64,000 bases of DNA, from the NCBI RefSeq assembly GCF_017068455.1, contig NZ_CP070608.1, forward strand, positions 606,501 to 670,500. The letters are read 5' to 3'. Source of the DNA: Fulvivirga lutea. GTDB lineage: Bacteria; Bacteroidota; Bacteroidia; Cytophagales; Cyclobacteriaceae. Below, one piece after another: positions 16,384 to 25,485 of the stretch (within the stretch, counting starts at the first letter, position 1; each line of letters starts with the position of its first letter). The notes under the pieces are model-generated. The model saw only the letters and a list, made by a program, of their open reading frames with translations, had not been told where the DNA came from and did no database searches. The position numbers and the translations under genes were made by a program.

Positions 16384-17215
16384 AGTTATTCCGCTCTTCA
16401 AAAGCCTGATACAGTTGCCTGTAAATTTCCCGATCAGAAAATCGAAGTGCCTGTTTATATAATTCTCTTGTGCGATGTTCTAATTCTGGACAATTTCGTT
16501 CAAAGAAGAAGGCCAATGCGACAGCCTCGACAGCATTATCAACATCGGCTGCATTGGCTATTCCTATTTTATTTTCCGTTATGCTTAGCAATACTTTTTC
16601 AGAGAATTCCTTCTCAAAAGCTGTGGCTGAAACTTCCATAAACAGTTCTTTTTCTTTCTCAAATGCTGTTTTTAAGGAATCCGAAAAAGTGATCGGTTCA
16701 TCCTTCTCATAATCCTGAATAGTAAAAATAACCTCACCAAAAAGACTAGTAAATTGAATTTTTGTTGATACTAACCCTTCTTTTAAACCATGTAATTCCC
16801 AGAAGATCGGAAATTCTTCAGAGGCATCAAGAACCCACTTCTTGGGAGGCCAGTAAATTTCCATATACTGCAAAGCATGCTCCACAGGTTGATCTAATGC
16901 CAACTTATTCTCTTCTAAAAATTGTTTTAGTATCGGGGCTTTCATTGTCGATAAATACTTATGCTGGTCAATATGAGGAACCACCCATGTTGTATCGTTA
17001 AGTAGCTCAACTGCATGGTAAAAATTACTGACTAATGCCACATATCCATTTTTCTCCACTACCAAAGTATCCCCCGCTTTAAACCCCTGAAATTGCTTAA
17101 TCGGTTCATTCTCAAAATAGGCATTCTCTGCGTCTAAGGCTTGAAAAAAGGTCTGTCCATAGCCCTGAATAGATAGGAAAGTGAGTATGACTAAAAATAA
17201 TTCTGAAAGCTTCAT
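16382..17215 (-). CDS. Secreted protein of unknown function
   Basis: 277 residues with a signal peptide (LFLVILTFLSIQGYGQ). I do not recognise a family. The centre is rich in aromatic residues (YMEIYWPPKKW, FPIFWELHG), and the C-terminal third is helical and charged (AFEKEKELFMEVSATAFEKEFSEK). No metal site, lipobox or membrane segment beyond the signal is visible. It is divergent from the gene at 17276 with 60 bases between, which contain a small inverted repeat (17251-17268). Confidence 0.65.
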   Translation of the reverse strand: MKLSELFLVILTFLSIQGYGQTFFQALDAENAYFENEPIKQFQGFKAGDTLVVEKNGYVALVSNFYHAVELLNDTTWVVPHIDQHKYLSTMKAPILKQFLEENKLALDQPVEHALQYMEIYWPPKKWVLDASEEFPIFWELHGLKEGLVSTKIQFTSLFGEVIFTIQDYEKDEPITFSDSLKTAFEKEKELFMEVSATAFEKEFSEKVLLSITENKIGIANAADVDNAVEAVALAFFFERNCPELEHRTRELYKQALRFSDREIYRQLYQAFEERNN

Positions 17216-17275
17216 GGGTTTAAATCTTAGTAGGAAGTTATTAACTTACAAGTAAAAGCACTTTTACTAAGTTAA

Positions 17276-18139
17276 ATGATTCCCATTAAGCCCCGATTTT
17301 TCATCCTTTTGATACTTCTTCCATTCACCCTAACCGCGCAAATGTCGAATGAAATCAATGCGTTATTCAAGCCCTCTGATTTTAAAATAGACCAAACTGT
17401 GCTGACCGATGAAGAGAAATGGGAGAAGTTGCACGCCTTACCTAAAGGCGATTCTGTACAATTCATTTACTCAGAAGATGAAGATGAAACACAGTACTAT
17501 CCTCTAAATATGTATGGTCTCTATTATCTTGATATAGATGGCGATGACGATTTAGACTTGATATATTCAGGTCAAAACGGCTGGAATAATAGGATGGGTA
17601 CCAAAGTGTATGAGTTGGATAATGACGTTCTAAAAATTAAAAAAGAGCTAAACGGTGGGATTTTTTCTCTGGAAAAAACTGATAACGGTGTAATACTAAA
17701 AACAGTCGAGAATCCTTGTTGTGATTCTTACACTTCAAAATTATACACCTACTCCATTTCAAAAAGCTTGCAAACAACTATTGAGGAAGTGGTCGTAGCC
17801 ATAGGCATGATTCGTTGGTTTGATGCTGACAAAATTGAGACTCCCGTAAAAACATACAGTAACCTCACTTTGCTTGCTGATAGAAATGACTTCAGGGGCG
17901 TTTCACCTTATTTTCGAGATCGTACTCGTGAGCTTCGGGACAAAATGAACAAAGGCGAGGATATTGAATTAGCCAGCATTCCAGGTAGTACCAAAGTGCA
18001 GATTTTAGCACATAAACAAAAAGGCGATATCCACTACGAGTTGGTTTTAACGGAGCCCTTTAAAGCACCAGAAAATTCTTTATACGAATTTCTAAGAGAA
18101 GAAACCTTTCGGTTCATAGGCTGGAGAATTGTTGAGTAA
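17276..18139 (+). CDS. Secreted protein with an FG-GAP/EF-type calcium motif, unknown function
   Basis: 287 residues. Signal peptide at about 1-22 (FFILLILLPFTLTAQ). Around residues 82-92 the string DIDGDDDLDLIY is the calcium loop found in FG-GAP/VCBS and dockerin-like repeats; only one such loop is seen. A CC pair (NPCCDSY) lies in the middle. Position in the cell is periplasm or outside. It ends TAATG with the next gene, so the two are probably co-expressed. I cannot name a function. Confidence 0.7.
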   Translation: MIPIKPRFFILLILLPFTLTAQMSNEINALFKPSDFKIDQTVLTDEEKWEKLHALPKGDSVQFIYSEDEDETQYYPLNMYGLYYLDIDGDDDLDLIYSGQNGWNNRMGTKVYELDNDVLKIKKELNGGIFSLEKTDNGVILKTVENPCCDSYTSKLYTYSISKSLQTTIEEVVVAIGMIRWFDADKIETPVKTYSNLTLLADRNDFRGVSPYFRDRTRELRDKMNKGEDIELASIPGSTKVQILAHKQKGDIHYELVLTEPFKAPENSLYEFLREETFRFIGWRIVE

Positions 18140-18552
18140 TGAGTTACCCTGAAATTAGTGAGCTGCTTGAATTGATTAGAAAGTACAATATCCGCATTCA
18201 ATCGAATCTACATTATAAGGACAGCCTGCTGTTAGTAGAACTGAATATTAACAATAATGAATTTGAACTTTACATTGAAGATGAGTTCAACGACTTTACC
18301 TTAGAAAACCAGCCCCTTTGCTTGTTTCTGATCTTGAATAGTTTGGAAGAGTATCAAGAATCCGATGATTTTCTGCAATGGTGTAATCAGTTAGGATTGA
18401 ATGCCTCCTCCACTTCTTGGTTAGAATATTATAAATCACTCGATAAAATCACCAAAAAAATAGAGACAATCATTGGTCCTATTGATGCTAAAATTAACCC
18501 CCTGGATTACCAGCTCCGTGCCGGGGCTTTTCAGGAGTTGGTGAAGAAGTAA
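18139..18552 (+). CDS. Small cytoplasmic protein of unknown function
   Basis: 137 residues, acidic, no signal sequence or membrane segment. It shares one base with the stop of the previous gene (TAATG), which is the main support for its reality and start. Repeated leucine-rich helices (ISELLELIRKYNIRI, LCLFLILNSLEEY) and a single cysteine are the only notable points. It runs to within 3 bases of the convergent polyprenyl synthase gene. Not recognised as a known family. Confidence 0.65.
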   Translation: MSYPEISELLELIRKYNIRIQSNLHYKDSLLLVELNINNNEFELYIEDEFNDFTLENQPLCLFLILNSLEEYQESDDFLQWCNQLGLNASSTSWLEYYKSLDKITKKIETIIGPIDAKINPLDYQLRAGAFQELVKK

Positions 18553-18554
18553 AA

Positions 18555-19532
18555 TTACTTCTGCCTATCAATCAAAGCTTCTGCAAACTCCTTGAGCTTA
18601 GCCCTTTGTGGCAATGAGCAATCTACCTTTTTTAAATGACTGAAGGCCGTTTCAAAATATTCGTTCATTTTAGCTTCAGTGAGCTCTTTAATACCAAGCT
18701 GATTGTAAATATCCGTAACTGCGGCCACCTTTTCTTCGGGCTTAAACATCTCGGCATTTAGCCATTTACTCAGCTCTGTCTTTTGCTTTCCTTTCGCTCG
18801 TTCAATGGCATTAATCAGTAAATAGGTCTTCTTATTCGAAAGAATATCACCACCTACCTGTTTGCCAAATTTGGCTTTGTCTGCATACACATCTAATAAA
18901 TCATCTTTTAACTGAAAGCCTACCCCAATATTTTCACCAAACACTCTCAGCGCTTTCACATCCTCTTTATCTGCTTCAGCCAATAAACCGCCAAATTCCA
19001 GACTCATACCTAGCAACACCGCTGTTTTCAGACGAATCATCTCCAGATACTCCTCTTCAGAAACCTTCTTTCTCGTTTCAAATACCATATCCAACTGTTG
19101 CCCTTCACATACCTCACAGGCCGTTTTGTTGAATAATCGCAGAATCGGTTTTAGTTGTTTTTTAGGTGTACCCAGTAAGAGCTCATAGGCCTTCACCAAC
19201 ATTACATCACCTGAAAGAATAGCAGTATTGTGGTTCCATTTTTCATGCACGGTAGCCTTGCCTCTTCTAATGGGGGCTTCGTCCATAATATCATCGTGCA
19301 TGAGCGTGAAATTATGAAACACCTCCACTGCCATGGCCTGATCTAAAATAGTCTCAGTATCTTCCTTAAAGAGGTTATAGCCCAACATCACCAGTAATGG
19401 TCTCAGACGTTTGCCGCCAAGACTCATTATATAGTTAATTGGCTCGTAAAGTTCTTTGGGATGCTGACCATACTCATGGCCTTCAAACTTTTTTTCCAGC
19501 ATAGCGTGGAAACGCGCTACGGTGTGTTGCAT
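18555..19532 (-). CDS. Polyprenyl (isoprenyl) diphosphate synthase
   Basis: 325 residues. First aspartate-rich motif DDIMD at 80-84 in the LMHDDIMDEAPIRRG context, GGKRLRP at 39-45 and a second motif DDLLD within FQLKDDLLDVYAD. It condenses IPP onto an allylic diphosphate; the chain length cannot be set from the sequence alone. The Phe and Met residues just before DDIMD (NFTLMH) suggest a short- to medium-chain product, as an inference. It lies 9 bases downstream of rnr on the same strand, so the two likely share a transcript. Confidence 0.92.
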   Translation of the reverse strand: MQHTVARFHAMLEKKFEGHEYGQHPKELYEPINYIMSLGGKRLRPLLVMLGYNLFKEDTETILDQAMAVEVFHNFTLMHDDIMDEAPIRRGKATVHEKWNHNTAILSGDVMLVKAYELLLGTPKKQLKPILRLFNKTACEVCEGQQLDMVFETRKKVSEEEYLEMIRLKTAVLLGMSLEFGGLLAEADKEDVKALRVFGENIGVGFQLKDDLLDVYADKAKFGKQVGGDILSNKKTYLLINAIERAKGKQKTELSKWLNAEMFKPEEKVAAVTDIYNQLGIKELTEAKMNEYFETAFSHLKKVDCSLPQRAKLKEFAEALIDRQK

Positions 19533-19541
19533 ATATTTTTC

Positions 19542-21710
19542 TTATTCGTAAAAGAATTTATCCTTTTCATCAACAAACTCCAGGTCGATTGTTCTTCGGT
19601 CGATATCCGTATTTTTAATCGCCACCGTTACTTTATCGCCTAGAGAATACATTTTCTTATTTTTTCGCCCTATTACGCGATAGTTTTTCTCATCAAACTC
19701 ATAATAATCATCCTTAAGATCAACCATACGCACCATGCCTTCGCATTTAGTAGCTACAATTTCGATAAAAATACCCCACTCGGTTACGCCCGATATGATC
19801 CCATCAAATACCTTCTCCTCCACCAACGACATGTATTCAACTTGTTTGTACTTAATGGATGCTCTCTCTGCTTCTGCCGCTCGTTTTTCTCTTTCAGAAG
19901 AATGCACGCACTTTTCTTCGTAATCTTCTTTCTTGGCTGACTTGCCTCCATCTAAATAGTGCTGCAACAATCGGTGCACCATCATATCAGGATATCTTCT
20001 GATAGGCGATGTAAAATGAGAATAATGATCGAACGCCAACCCAAAATGGCCCATGGCTTCGGTTGTGTATTTGGCCTTGGCCATAGATCGAATAGCTAGC
20101 TGTTGAAGCACATTTTCTTCCGGCTTGCCTTCAATTTCTGTCATTAAATTATTTAATGATTTTGACACTGCACTGCCTTCTGTTTTCAACTCATGGCCAA
20201 ACCTTCGGGCAAAAGTGGCAAAAGTTTCTATCTTTTCAGGATCAGGAAAATCATGCGTTCTGTAAACAAATGTGAGCTTTTCTTCGCCTTTTTTCTTGCC
20301 ATAAACAAAGCGTGCCACCTGCCTATTAGCCAGTAGCATAAACTCTTCAATTAGCTTGTGCGCATCTTGCCTAACTTTTGGAATTACACCTAGCGGTTTC
20401 CCTTTTTCGTCCAGCTTGAATTTTACTTCAGTCGTTTCAAAATTTACAGCACCTGCAGCAAATTTCTTCGCCTTTAACTTTTTAGCTAATGCATTCAGGA
20501 GTTGTAATTCTTTCCCAAAGTCGCCTTCACCTGTTTCAATTCCCTGCTGTGCTTCTTCATAAGCAAAACGCCTGTCTGAATGTATAACAGTTCTGCCGAA
20601 CCATTCGTTAACAATTTTGGCTTCTTCATCCAGCTCAAAAACGGCTGCAAAAGTGAATTTGTCTTCGTTTGGCCTTAATGAACACAAACCATTCGATAGC
20701 TTTTCAGGAAGCATGGGTATGGTTCTATCCACCAAATAAACCGATGTTGCCCGATCATAGGCCTCTTTTTCTAACTGTGTATTTGGCTGGACATAATAGG
20801 TAACATCAGCAATGTGTACGCCCACTTCGGTGTTTCCATTGTCTAACTTCCTGTAAGAAAGTGCATCATCAAAATCCTTGGCATCTTCAGGGTCGATGGT
20901 AAAAGTAGTAACGCCTCTAAAGTCTTTTCTTTTCGCAATTTCATCTTTTGGCAATTGCTCGCTGATGGCTTCTGCCTCCTCCTCTACATGATTAGGAAAT
21001 TCAAAGGGGAGATCAAATTCTGCCATGATGGAATGTATTTCGGCATTATTTTCACCCGCTTTCCCTAATATTCTAATTACCTCACCTTCCGGACTTTTAT
21101 CATGCGAAGGCCATTGCTTAATTTTTACGATCACCTTATCGTTATGCGCGGCCTTCATGGTTTCATTCAGGCTCACAAATACATCCTGATGAATTTTTCT
21201 GTTATCGGCTATCACAAAAGCAAAGCGTGGAGAAAATTCTATTCTACCAACAATCTCATCTTTTCCTCTTTCTAATATTTCAAGAACAACCCCCTCAGCA
21301 TGTTTACCATGCTTTTTATCTTTTAACCCAACTCTCACTTTATCGCCATCCATGGCAAACTTTAGGTCTTTGTCCGACACATAAATATCGTCCGTACCGT
21401 CTTTGGGAATTACATAGGCAAAACGCGGATTTACGTGATCCACCGTACCTTCAATAAATTCTGTTTCTCTATTACTCTTATAACTTCCGTTGGAAAGGGC
21501 CTGAATTCTGGAATCTCTCTCGAGCTGCTTCACTACATAAGGAATTTCCCTGTTGTAGTCTTTCCTTCTAAATCCAAGTTTCTTAGTAATTTGACTTACG
21601 CTGTAAGCCTTTTGTGAATTTGAATTGAGCAGATTGACTATTTTTTGAGAAAGCTTCTCCTGAATGTTTTCTGACTTCCCTGCTTTCTGTTTTTTTCTCT
21701 TTTTGCTCAT
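19542..21710 (-). CDS. rnr: Ribonuclease R
   Basis: 722-residue 3'-5' exoribonuclease of the RNB family. Order: basic N-terminus and a winged-helix domain (about 15-75), two cold-shock domains (about 80-240), the RNB core (about 260-590, with TIDPEDAKDFDDALS giving the metal-binding aspartates, and the LRPNEDKFTF and RRYPDMMVHR segments) and a C-terminal S1 domain (from about 630). It degrades structured RNA in the cytoplasm. It has its own start after a 70-base gap from the upstream lipoprotein gene. Confidence 0.95.
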   Translation of the reverse strand: MSKKRKKQKAGKSENIQEKLSQKIVNLLNSNSQKAYSVSQITKKLGFRRKDYNREIPYVVKQLERDSRIQALSNGSYKSNRETEFIEGTVDHVNPRFAYVIPKDGTDDIYVSDKDLKFAMDGDKVRVGLKDKKHGKHAEGVVLEILERGKDEIVGRIEFSPRFAFVIADNRKIHQDVFVSLNETMKAAHNDKVIVKIKQWPSHDKSPEGEVIRILGKAGENNAEIHSIMAEFDLPFEFPNHVEEEAEAISEQLPKDEIAKRKDFRGVTTFTIDPEDAKDFDDALSYRKLDNGNTEVGVHIADVTYYVQPNTQLEKEAYDRATSVYLVDRTIPMLPEKLSNGLCSLRPNEDKFTFAAVFELDEEAKIVNEWFGRTVIHSDRRFAYEEAQQGIETGEGDFGKELQLLNALAKKLKAKKFAAGAVNFETTEVKFKLDEKGKPLGVIPKVRQDAHKLIEEFMLLANRQVARFVYGKKKGEEKLTFVYRTHDFPDPEKIETFATFARRFGHELKTEGSAVSKSLNNLMTEIEGKPEENVLQQLAIRSMAKAKYTTEAMGHFGLAFDHYSHFTSPIRRYPDMMVHRLLQHYLDGGKSAKKEDYEEKCVHSSEREKRAAEAERASIKYKQVEYMSLVEEKVFDGIISGVTEWGIFIEIVATKCEGMVRMVDLKDDYYEFDEKNYRVIGRKNKKMYSLGDKVTVAIKNTDIDRRTIDLEFVDEKDKFFYE

Positions 21711-21791
21711 AAATGCTTTCTGTTCACTAACAAAGATGCAACTTATTTTAAGATGATGGATTTAATTACGATTAACAAATGATTATATAGA

Positions 21792-22343
21792 TTACTCGAA
21801 ATTACCACCTTCACCAGTAATACTACTTAAAGTGAAATAGCACTCTCTTACGGTATTGAGATCAAAAATACCTTCATCACACGGTGTTTGCTGCAATTTT
21901 CTTCTATTAATGCCATATTCGAAACTACGAATTACATCCTCTTTATTTTCAGCTGGCGTATTTGATCCAATTTTATAAGGGAAGCAGGATATACTTAAAA
22001 TCTCACCTTTTTGAACAATGTCAAGTGATGATTCATTCAAATAAGTTAGGTCAACCATATCTGTGCAGGTTGTGAATACCATTCCGTTTGGTATTTGTCT
22101 TCCAAAAAGACCTTTATCAGTGTAAAAACATAAGCCATACCATATGCCTCCTTCATCCTTTGAAACATCTACCACAACTGCATTAATCTTGCTTTCAATG
22201 GTTACCAATTGACCAAAGCTTAAAGCTAATTCCTGATTAAGTTCTGACCACGATTGATCATATGGAACACAAATCTCTTCTTTTTTATTGCTACATGCAG
22301 AAACTATTGCCATCGTAATAATAATGCTGAACAGACGAATCAT
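21792..22343 (-). CDS. Lipoprotein of unknown function
   Basis: 183 residues with signal sequence and lipobox (IVSAC) at about 13-17. The mature protein has six further cysteines (for example EEICVPY, YGLCFYT, TTCTDM, ISCFPY, TPCDEG, RECYF), which could form disulfides outside the cytoplasm. No family recognised. It follows the exonuclease gene by 6 bases on the same strand, but a functional link is not evident. Confidence 0.68.
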   Translation of the reverse strand: MIRLFSIIITMAIVSACSNKKEEICVPYDQSWSELNQELALSFGQLVTIESKINAVVVDVSKDEGGIWYGLCFYTDKGLFGRQIPNGMVFTTCTDMVDLTYLNESSLDIVQKGEILSISCFPYKIGSNTPAENKEDVIRSFEYGINRRKLQQTPCDEGIFDLNTVRECYFTLSSITGEGGNFE

Positions 22344-22349
22344 ATTCTA

Positions 22350-23054
22350 TTAACTTAGGATTTTAAACTCCCCCAACTCTACACTCCTCAACTTGGCGTA
22401 TAGTTGAGCAGTAACAATTACATCTTGAATGCAATAATCCGCAATCTTATCCAACCCATTTTCTTCATGGTAAACAGCATTTACCATGGAGCCGTCCATA
22501 TCTGATTTACTGGATTCAATACCAAAAATGGCCGCGAGCAAATCCAGTGACGTATAGTGTTTCCAATCGCCAAATTTCCACATGTCCATGGTGTCTAAAT
22601 GGTTTACTTCCCAAGGCTTTTTGCCTGATAAATTCAGCACATCTGGCAATGGAATTCCATTCACCAACATGCGTCTGCTCAAATAAGGAAAATCAAATTC
22701 TTTACCATTGTGCGCACATAGTAGCAAGTCAGAATTCATTTTAGACAATATGCCTTTAAACTCTTCTAAAAGCTCTTTTTCATTATCGCCCTTTATGGCT
22801 TTGGTACGCAGCTGAAGTTCGTCACCTTCCATATGGAAAAAGGCCATTCCAATAACAATTATTTGCCCGAACTCAGCAAAAATACCTGCACGCTCAATGT
22901 AAAGATCTTCATCACTCACTCCTTCTTCTCTTTTTAGAAAAGAAGCTTTTCTCGCCCACTGTTTTTTTAATCGTTCATCAACTTTTTGGTAGTCGAAGGT
23001 CTGACTTACTGTTTCTATATCTAAAAACAGAATATTTTTTAACTGCTTGTTCAC
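22350..23054 (-). CDS. DEDD-type 3'-5' exonuclease (predicted PolB-like)
   Basis: 234 residues with the RNase H-like exonuclease motifs: ExoI FLDIETV (about 10-16), ExoII HNGKEFDFPYL (about 113-123) and ExoIII YCIQDVIVTAQLY near the end, where the tyrosine makes it the DEDDy type. Metal ligands are D and E of DIE, D of EFD and D of QD. Such free-standing proteins are annotated as predicted 3'-5' exonucleases related to the PolB proofreading domain. It overlaps the gene at 23051 by 4 bases, part of a block with lipB. Confidence 0.87.
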   Translation of the reverse strand: MNKQLKNILFLDIETVSQTFDYQKVDERLKKQWARKASFLKREEGVSDEDLYIERAGIFAEFGQIIVIGMAFFHMEGDELQLRTKAIKGDNEKELLEEFKGILSKMNSDLLLCAHNGKEFDFPYLSRRMLVNGIPLPDVLNLSGKKPWEVNHLDTMDMWKFGDWKHYTSLDLLAAIFGIESSKSDMDGSMVNAVYHEENGLDKIADYCIQDVIVTAQLYAKLRSVELGEFKILS

Positions 23055-23455
23055 GAATGTAAAATGCCTTTGGTGTCCAGCTCCTTAATGTAGGTCAAAT
23101 TTTCATCTTTTATGGAGTCAGGTAAGAATATGAACTTTTTATCATAAATTTTTGACTCTATGTAATAGCTCACCCAATACTCATTATTGAGGTGAAAAAC
23201 TTCTTTTTGTATCGGCTCAATTAAAACGGCACTATTGGCATCTACAGTTTGTAAAAAATGTCTCAGGGTTGAGGTTTTTTGAATTTCATTGCCTTGCTCA
23301 CCATAGCCTTTAGATGTAACTAATGTATTTTCAATCTCATGGTCGTTTTGGTTGATTAAATACACCGACCATTCCTCCACATTGGCATCGTTTACCTTCT
23401 TGGCAACAGCTACAGTTACATTTTTTACTTCCGGTTTTATAATATCTTCTTTCAT
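23051..23455 (-). CDS. Conserved protein of unknown function between lipB and exonuclease genes
   Basis: 134 residues, cytoplasmic, no cysteines. Overlaps lipB upstream and the exonuclease downstream by 4 bases each (ATGA), so all three are translationally coupled. The chain has a regular alternation of beta strands (NVTVAVAKKV, EEWSVYLINQ, WVSYYIESKI) and a phenylalanine-rich end. I recall similar small proteins next to lipB in related genomes but cannot give a function. Confidence 0.75.
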   Translation of the reverse strand: MKEDIIKPEVKNVTVAVAKKVNDANVEEWSVYLINQNDHEIENTLVTSKGYGEQGNEIQKTSTLRHFLQTVDANSAVLIEPIQKEVFHLNNEYWVSYYIESKIYDKKFIFLPDSIKDENLTYIKELDTKGILHS

Positions 23456-24168
23456 ATCAATTCCATTTCAAATAAATCTGAAATATGATGTATTAATTTT
23501 TTGGCCACTTCACTCATTTCTACTGGCTTGCCCAATTCAAACTTCAATGAAGTAACCGCCTTATCATCTATACCACAGGGTATAATATTTTTAAAATAAT
23601 CTAAATCTGTATTAATGTTAAAAGCAAAACCATGCATGGTTACCCAGCGGCTGGATTTTACTCCCAAGGCACAAATTTTTCGTGGGTTCTCCTGCTTTTC
23701 ATGGTCCAACCACACGCCTGTTAATCCATCAATTCTCCCCGACTCTATTCCGTACTCCTTTAATGTAAGGATCACCGCTTCTTCCAATAACCGCAAGTAT
23801 TTATGAATATCTGTAAAGAAATTATCTAGGTCTAAAATAGGATAACCCACCAACTGACCAGGCCCATGGTAAGTAATATCTCCACCTCTATTAATCTTGT
23901 AATAGGTGGCGTTCTTCTCTTTCAGTCCAGCCTCATCCAGCAACAAATTATCTTCCGAACCACTTTTACCCAAGGTATATACATGCGGGTGCTCGCAAAA
24001 AATCAGGTAGTTATCTGTTACTTTTTGTTGGTCAGCTTCTACTTTTCTGTTTTCAATTTTTCTTTGAACGACTGCATCAAATAATTCTGTCTGGTAGTCC
24101 CAGGCCTTCTGGTAATCTATTTCACCCAGGTTTATAAATTTTACTTTTTTGTTGATGTGGTGGTTCAT
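23452..24168 (-). CDS. lipB: Octanoyl-[ACP]:protein N-octanoyltransferase
   Basis: 238-residue LipB. It moves octanoyl groups from ACP to lipoyl domains. Motifs: HPHVYTLGKSG, the RGGDITYHGPGQLVGYPI substrate loop, the ICALGVKSSRWVTMHGFAFN segment with the catalytic lysine, and C in IIPCGI, the thioester cysteine. First gene of a three-gene coupled block (lipB, 23051, exonuclease). Divergent from yraN; a TACCTTTG promoter-like box lies about 17 bases upstream, inside the yraN leader. No lipA in the window. Confidence 0.94.
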   Translation of the reverse strand: MNHHINKKVKFINLGEIDYQKAWDYQTELFDAVVQRKIENRKVEADQQKVTDNYLIFCEHPHVYTLGKSGSEDNLLLDEAGLKEKNATYYKINRGGDITYHGPGQLVGYPILDLDNFFTDIHKYLRLLEEAVILTLKEYGIESGRIDGLTGVWLDHEKQENPRKICALGVKSSRWVTMHGFAFNINTDLDYFKNIIPCGIDDKAVTSLKFELGKPVEMSEVAKKLIHHISDLFEMELI

Positions 24169-24184
24169 GCTAAATTTAGAGCCT

Positions 24185-24212
24185 CAAAGGTAGATAATTC
24201 TATGAACACAAA
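24185..24212 (-). promoter_or_regulatory. Putative Bacteroidota-type promoter for lipB
   Basis: On the minus strand TTTG (24212-24209), 16 bases, TACCTTTG (24192-24185). TAnnTTTG is the known -7 box of the phylum; the spacer is a little short. The site sits over the start of the divergent yraN gene. Confidence 0.35.
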
Positions 24213-24555
24213 AGCTGAGTTAGGCAGGCAAGGAGAAGAACAGGCAGCTGAATACCTCAGTAAAAAAGGCTATGAAATTCTAGCTCAAAATTATCGTTAT
24301 AAACGATCTGAAATTGACCTCATCTGTAAACATAAAAACCTACTCATTTTCGTAGAAGTAAAAGCGAAGAGCTATACCTCCTTTGGTGAGCCAGAGCTTT
24401 CAGTAGACGAGAAAAAAGCAGCTAAAGTAATAGAAGGGGCTGAGCAATACATTCATGAAACTAATTGGCACGGAGATATCAGATTTGATGTCATATCCAT
24501 TGTAAAAATTAAAGGCCGATTTGAGATTAAGCATTTTGAAGATGCGTTTTATTAG
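24202..24555 (+). CDS. YraN/UPF0102-family nuclease-like protein
   Basis: 117 residues from ATG 24202 (MNTKAELGRQGEEQAAEYL). An ATG at 24157 would add 15 residues but reaches into lipB, and the family begins with the GRQGEE motif, so the inner start is better. Conserved core RSEIDLICKHKNLLIFVEVKAK carries the restriction-endonuclease-like D...E.K residues, but a nuclease activity is not established for the family. It converges with the MORN-like gene. Confidence 0.9.
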   Translation: MNTKAELGRQGEEQAAEYLSKKGYEILAQNYRYKRSEIDLICKHKNLLIFVEVKAKSYTSFGEPELSVDEKKAAKVIEGAEQYIHETNWHGDIRFDVISIVKIKGRFEIKHFEDAFY

Positions 24556-24605
24556 TTTCTGGTTTCTGGTTTCTGGTTGCTAGTGACTAACTACCAGCAG
24601 CTAGT
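24555..24605. repeat. Short tandem repeat and imperfect hairpin between convergent genes
   Basis: GTTTCTG is repeated three times (24555-24575) with a fourth degenerate unit (GTTGCTA), and then CTAGT...ACTACCAGCAGCTAG can fold back on it. It fills the 50-base gap between the yraN and MORN-like stop codons and may act as a weak terminator for both strands. No T-run is seen. Confidence 0.5.
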
Positions 24606-25421
24606 TCACCTTCTCTCATACACCAATCTCCCCTGCGGATCCCACTCTTTCCAGATGTATGGATTAAAATCTTCTTCAAACGGATCTTTAGGGTAGCGAA
24701 TCACTTTCTTTCTCCTACCTGAAGGGTAATATTCATACCAATCACCTACAGGTCTATCCCAATGGTATTCCCCTTTTACACCAACTTTGCCCGATTCATA
24801 GAAATAGAAATAATTACCTTCTTTCTCTCCATATTCTACAGGAATAATTTCCTTCATTTTCTCCTGCTCACGGCTATAATACCTAACCAAAGATTCCTTT
24901 GGCCAGCCTTTATAGTATTTTTCTTTGTCAACCAATAAATCATCTTTATCCAGCTGAATCCAGCGGCCGTGTTTCATGCCTTTAAAGAATATGCCTTCAA
25001 CAATCACCTGATCGTTACGCACCTTTTTATAAGGCCCGTGTAGCACAGCTCCATATTTTTGATCCACCTTGCCGCCAATTCTAATTTCCTTTCTTCTGAA
25101 ATCGTACCAATAGATATCGCGCACATAAGGGTCCAACTCAATCGGATCTTTGAGCATGTAAAACAACTCATAGGTCACTCGATTACCATAACCTTCTCTC
25201 GTGTAGCCTTTTCTGGTTTTAATTCCATAAAAGACCTTCTTTTTCCTCTTCTTTTTCTTGGGCTCCACAAACTCCTCTTCTTCCTCGTCCTCTTTTAAGT
25301 CAATGGTCACCGGAGAAGATATCGTAAACTGCTCATCTGTACTGTTAGGGTCAATATCTCCCTGAGCCCAGATGAACTGTGGGATGATAAGCAATAGCGA
25401 TATGTATACTAGTTTTTTCAA
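24606..25421 (-). CDS. Exported MORN-repeat-like protein
   Basis: Likely exported. From TTG 25421 the protein begins MKKLVYISLLLIIPQFIWAQ, a textbook signal peptide, and is 271 residues. An ATG at 25490 would give 294 residues with a 24-residue lysine-rich lead; that ATG is part of the dispersed repeat 25486-25564, so I prefer the TTG start. After a charged stretch (EEEEEFVEPKKKKRKKK) the body has repeated G-x-Y/W units (HGPYKKV, HGRWIQL, EGNYFYFYESG, VGDWYEYYPSGRRKK) like MORN or YwqK-type repeats. Such proteins are common near gliding and surface genes, but no role can be assigned. Confidence 0.75.
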   Translation of the reverse strand: MKKLVYISLLLIIPQFIWAQGDIDPNSTDEQFTISSPVTIDLKEDEEEEEFVEPKKKKRKKKVFYGIKTRKGYTREGYGNRVTYELFYMLKDPIELDPYVRDIYWYDFRRKEIRIGGKVDQKYGAVLHGPYKKVRNDQVIVEGIFFKGMKHGRWIQLDKDDLLVDKEKYYKGWPKESLVRYYSREQEKMKEIIPVEYGEKEGNYFYFYESGKVGVKGEYHWDRPVGDWYEYYPSGRRKKVIRYPKDPFEEDFNPYIWKEWDPQGRLVYERR

Positions 25422-25485
25422 GTGCGTAATAAACAACGTAAAGAAGCCCTTTTTTATTTTTTTTGGCAATAGGTGTTTCTTGTTC

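Noticed and set aside
17251-17268. AGTAAAAG and CTTTTACT palindrome between the divergent genes at 17215 and 17276
   Set aside because: Short and AT-rich; expected by chance at this base composition.
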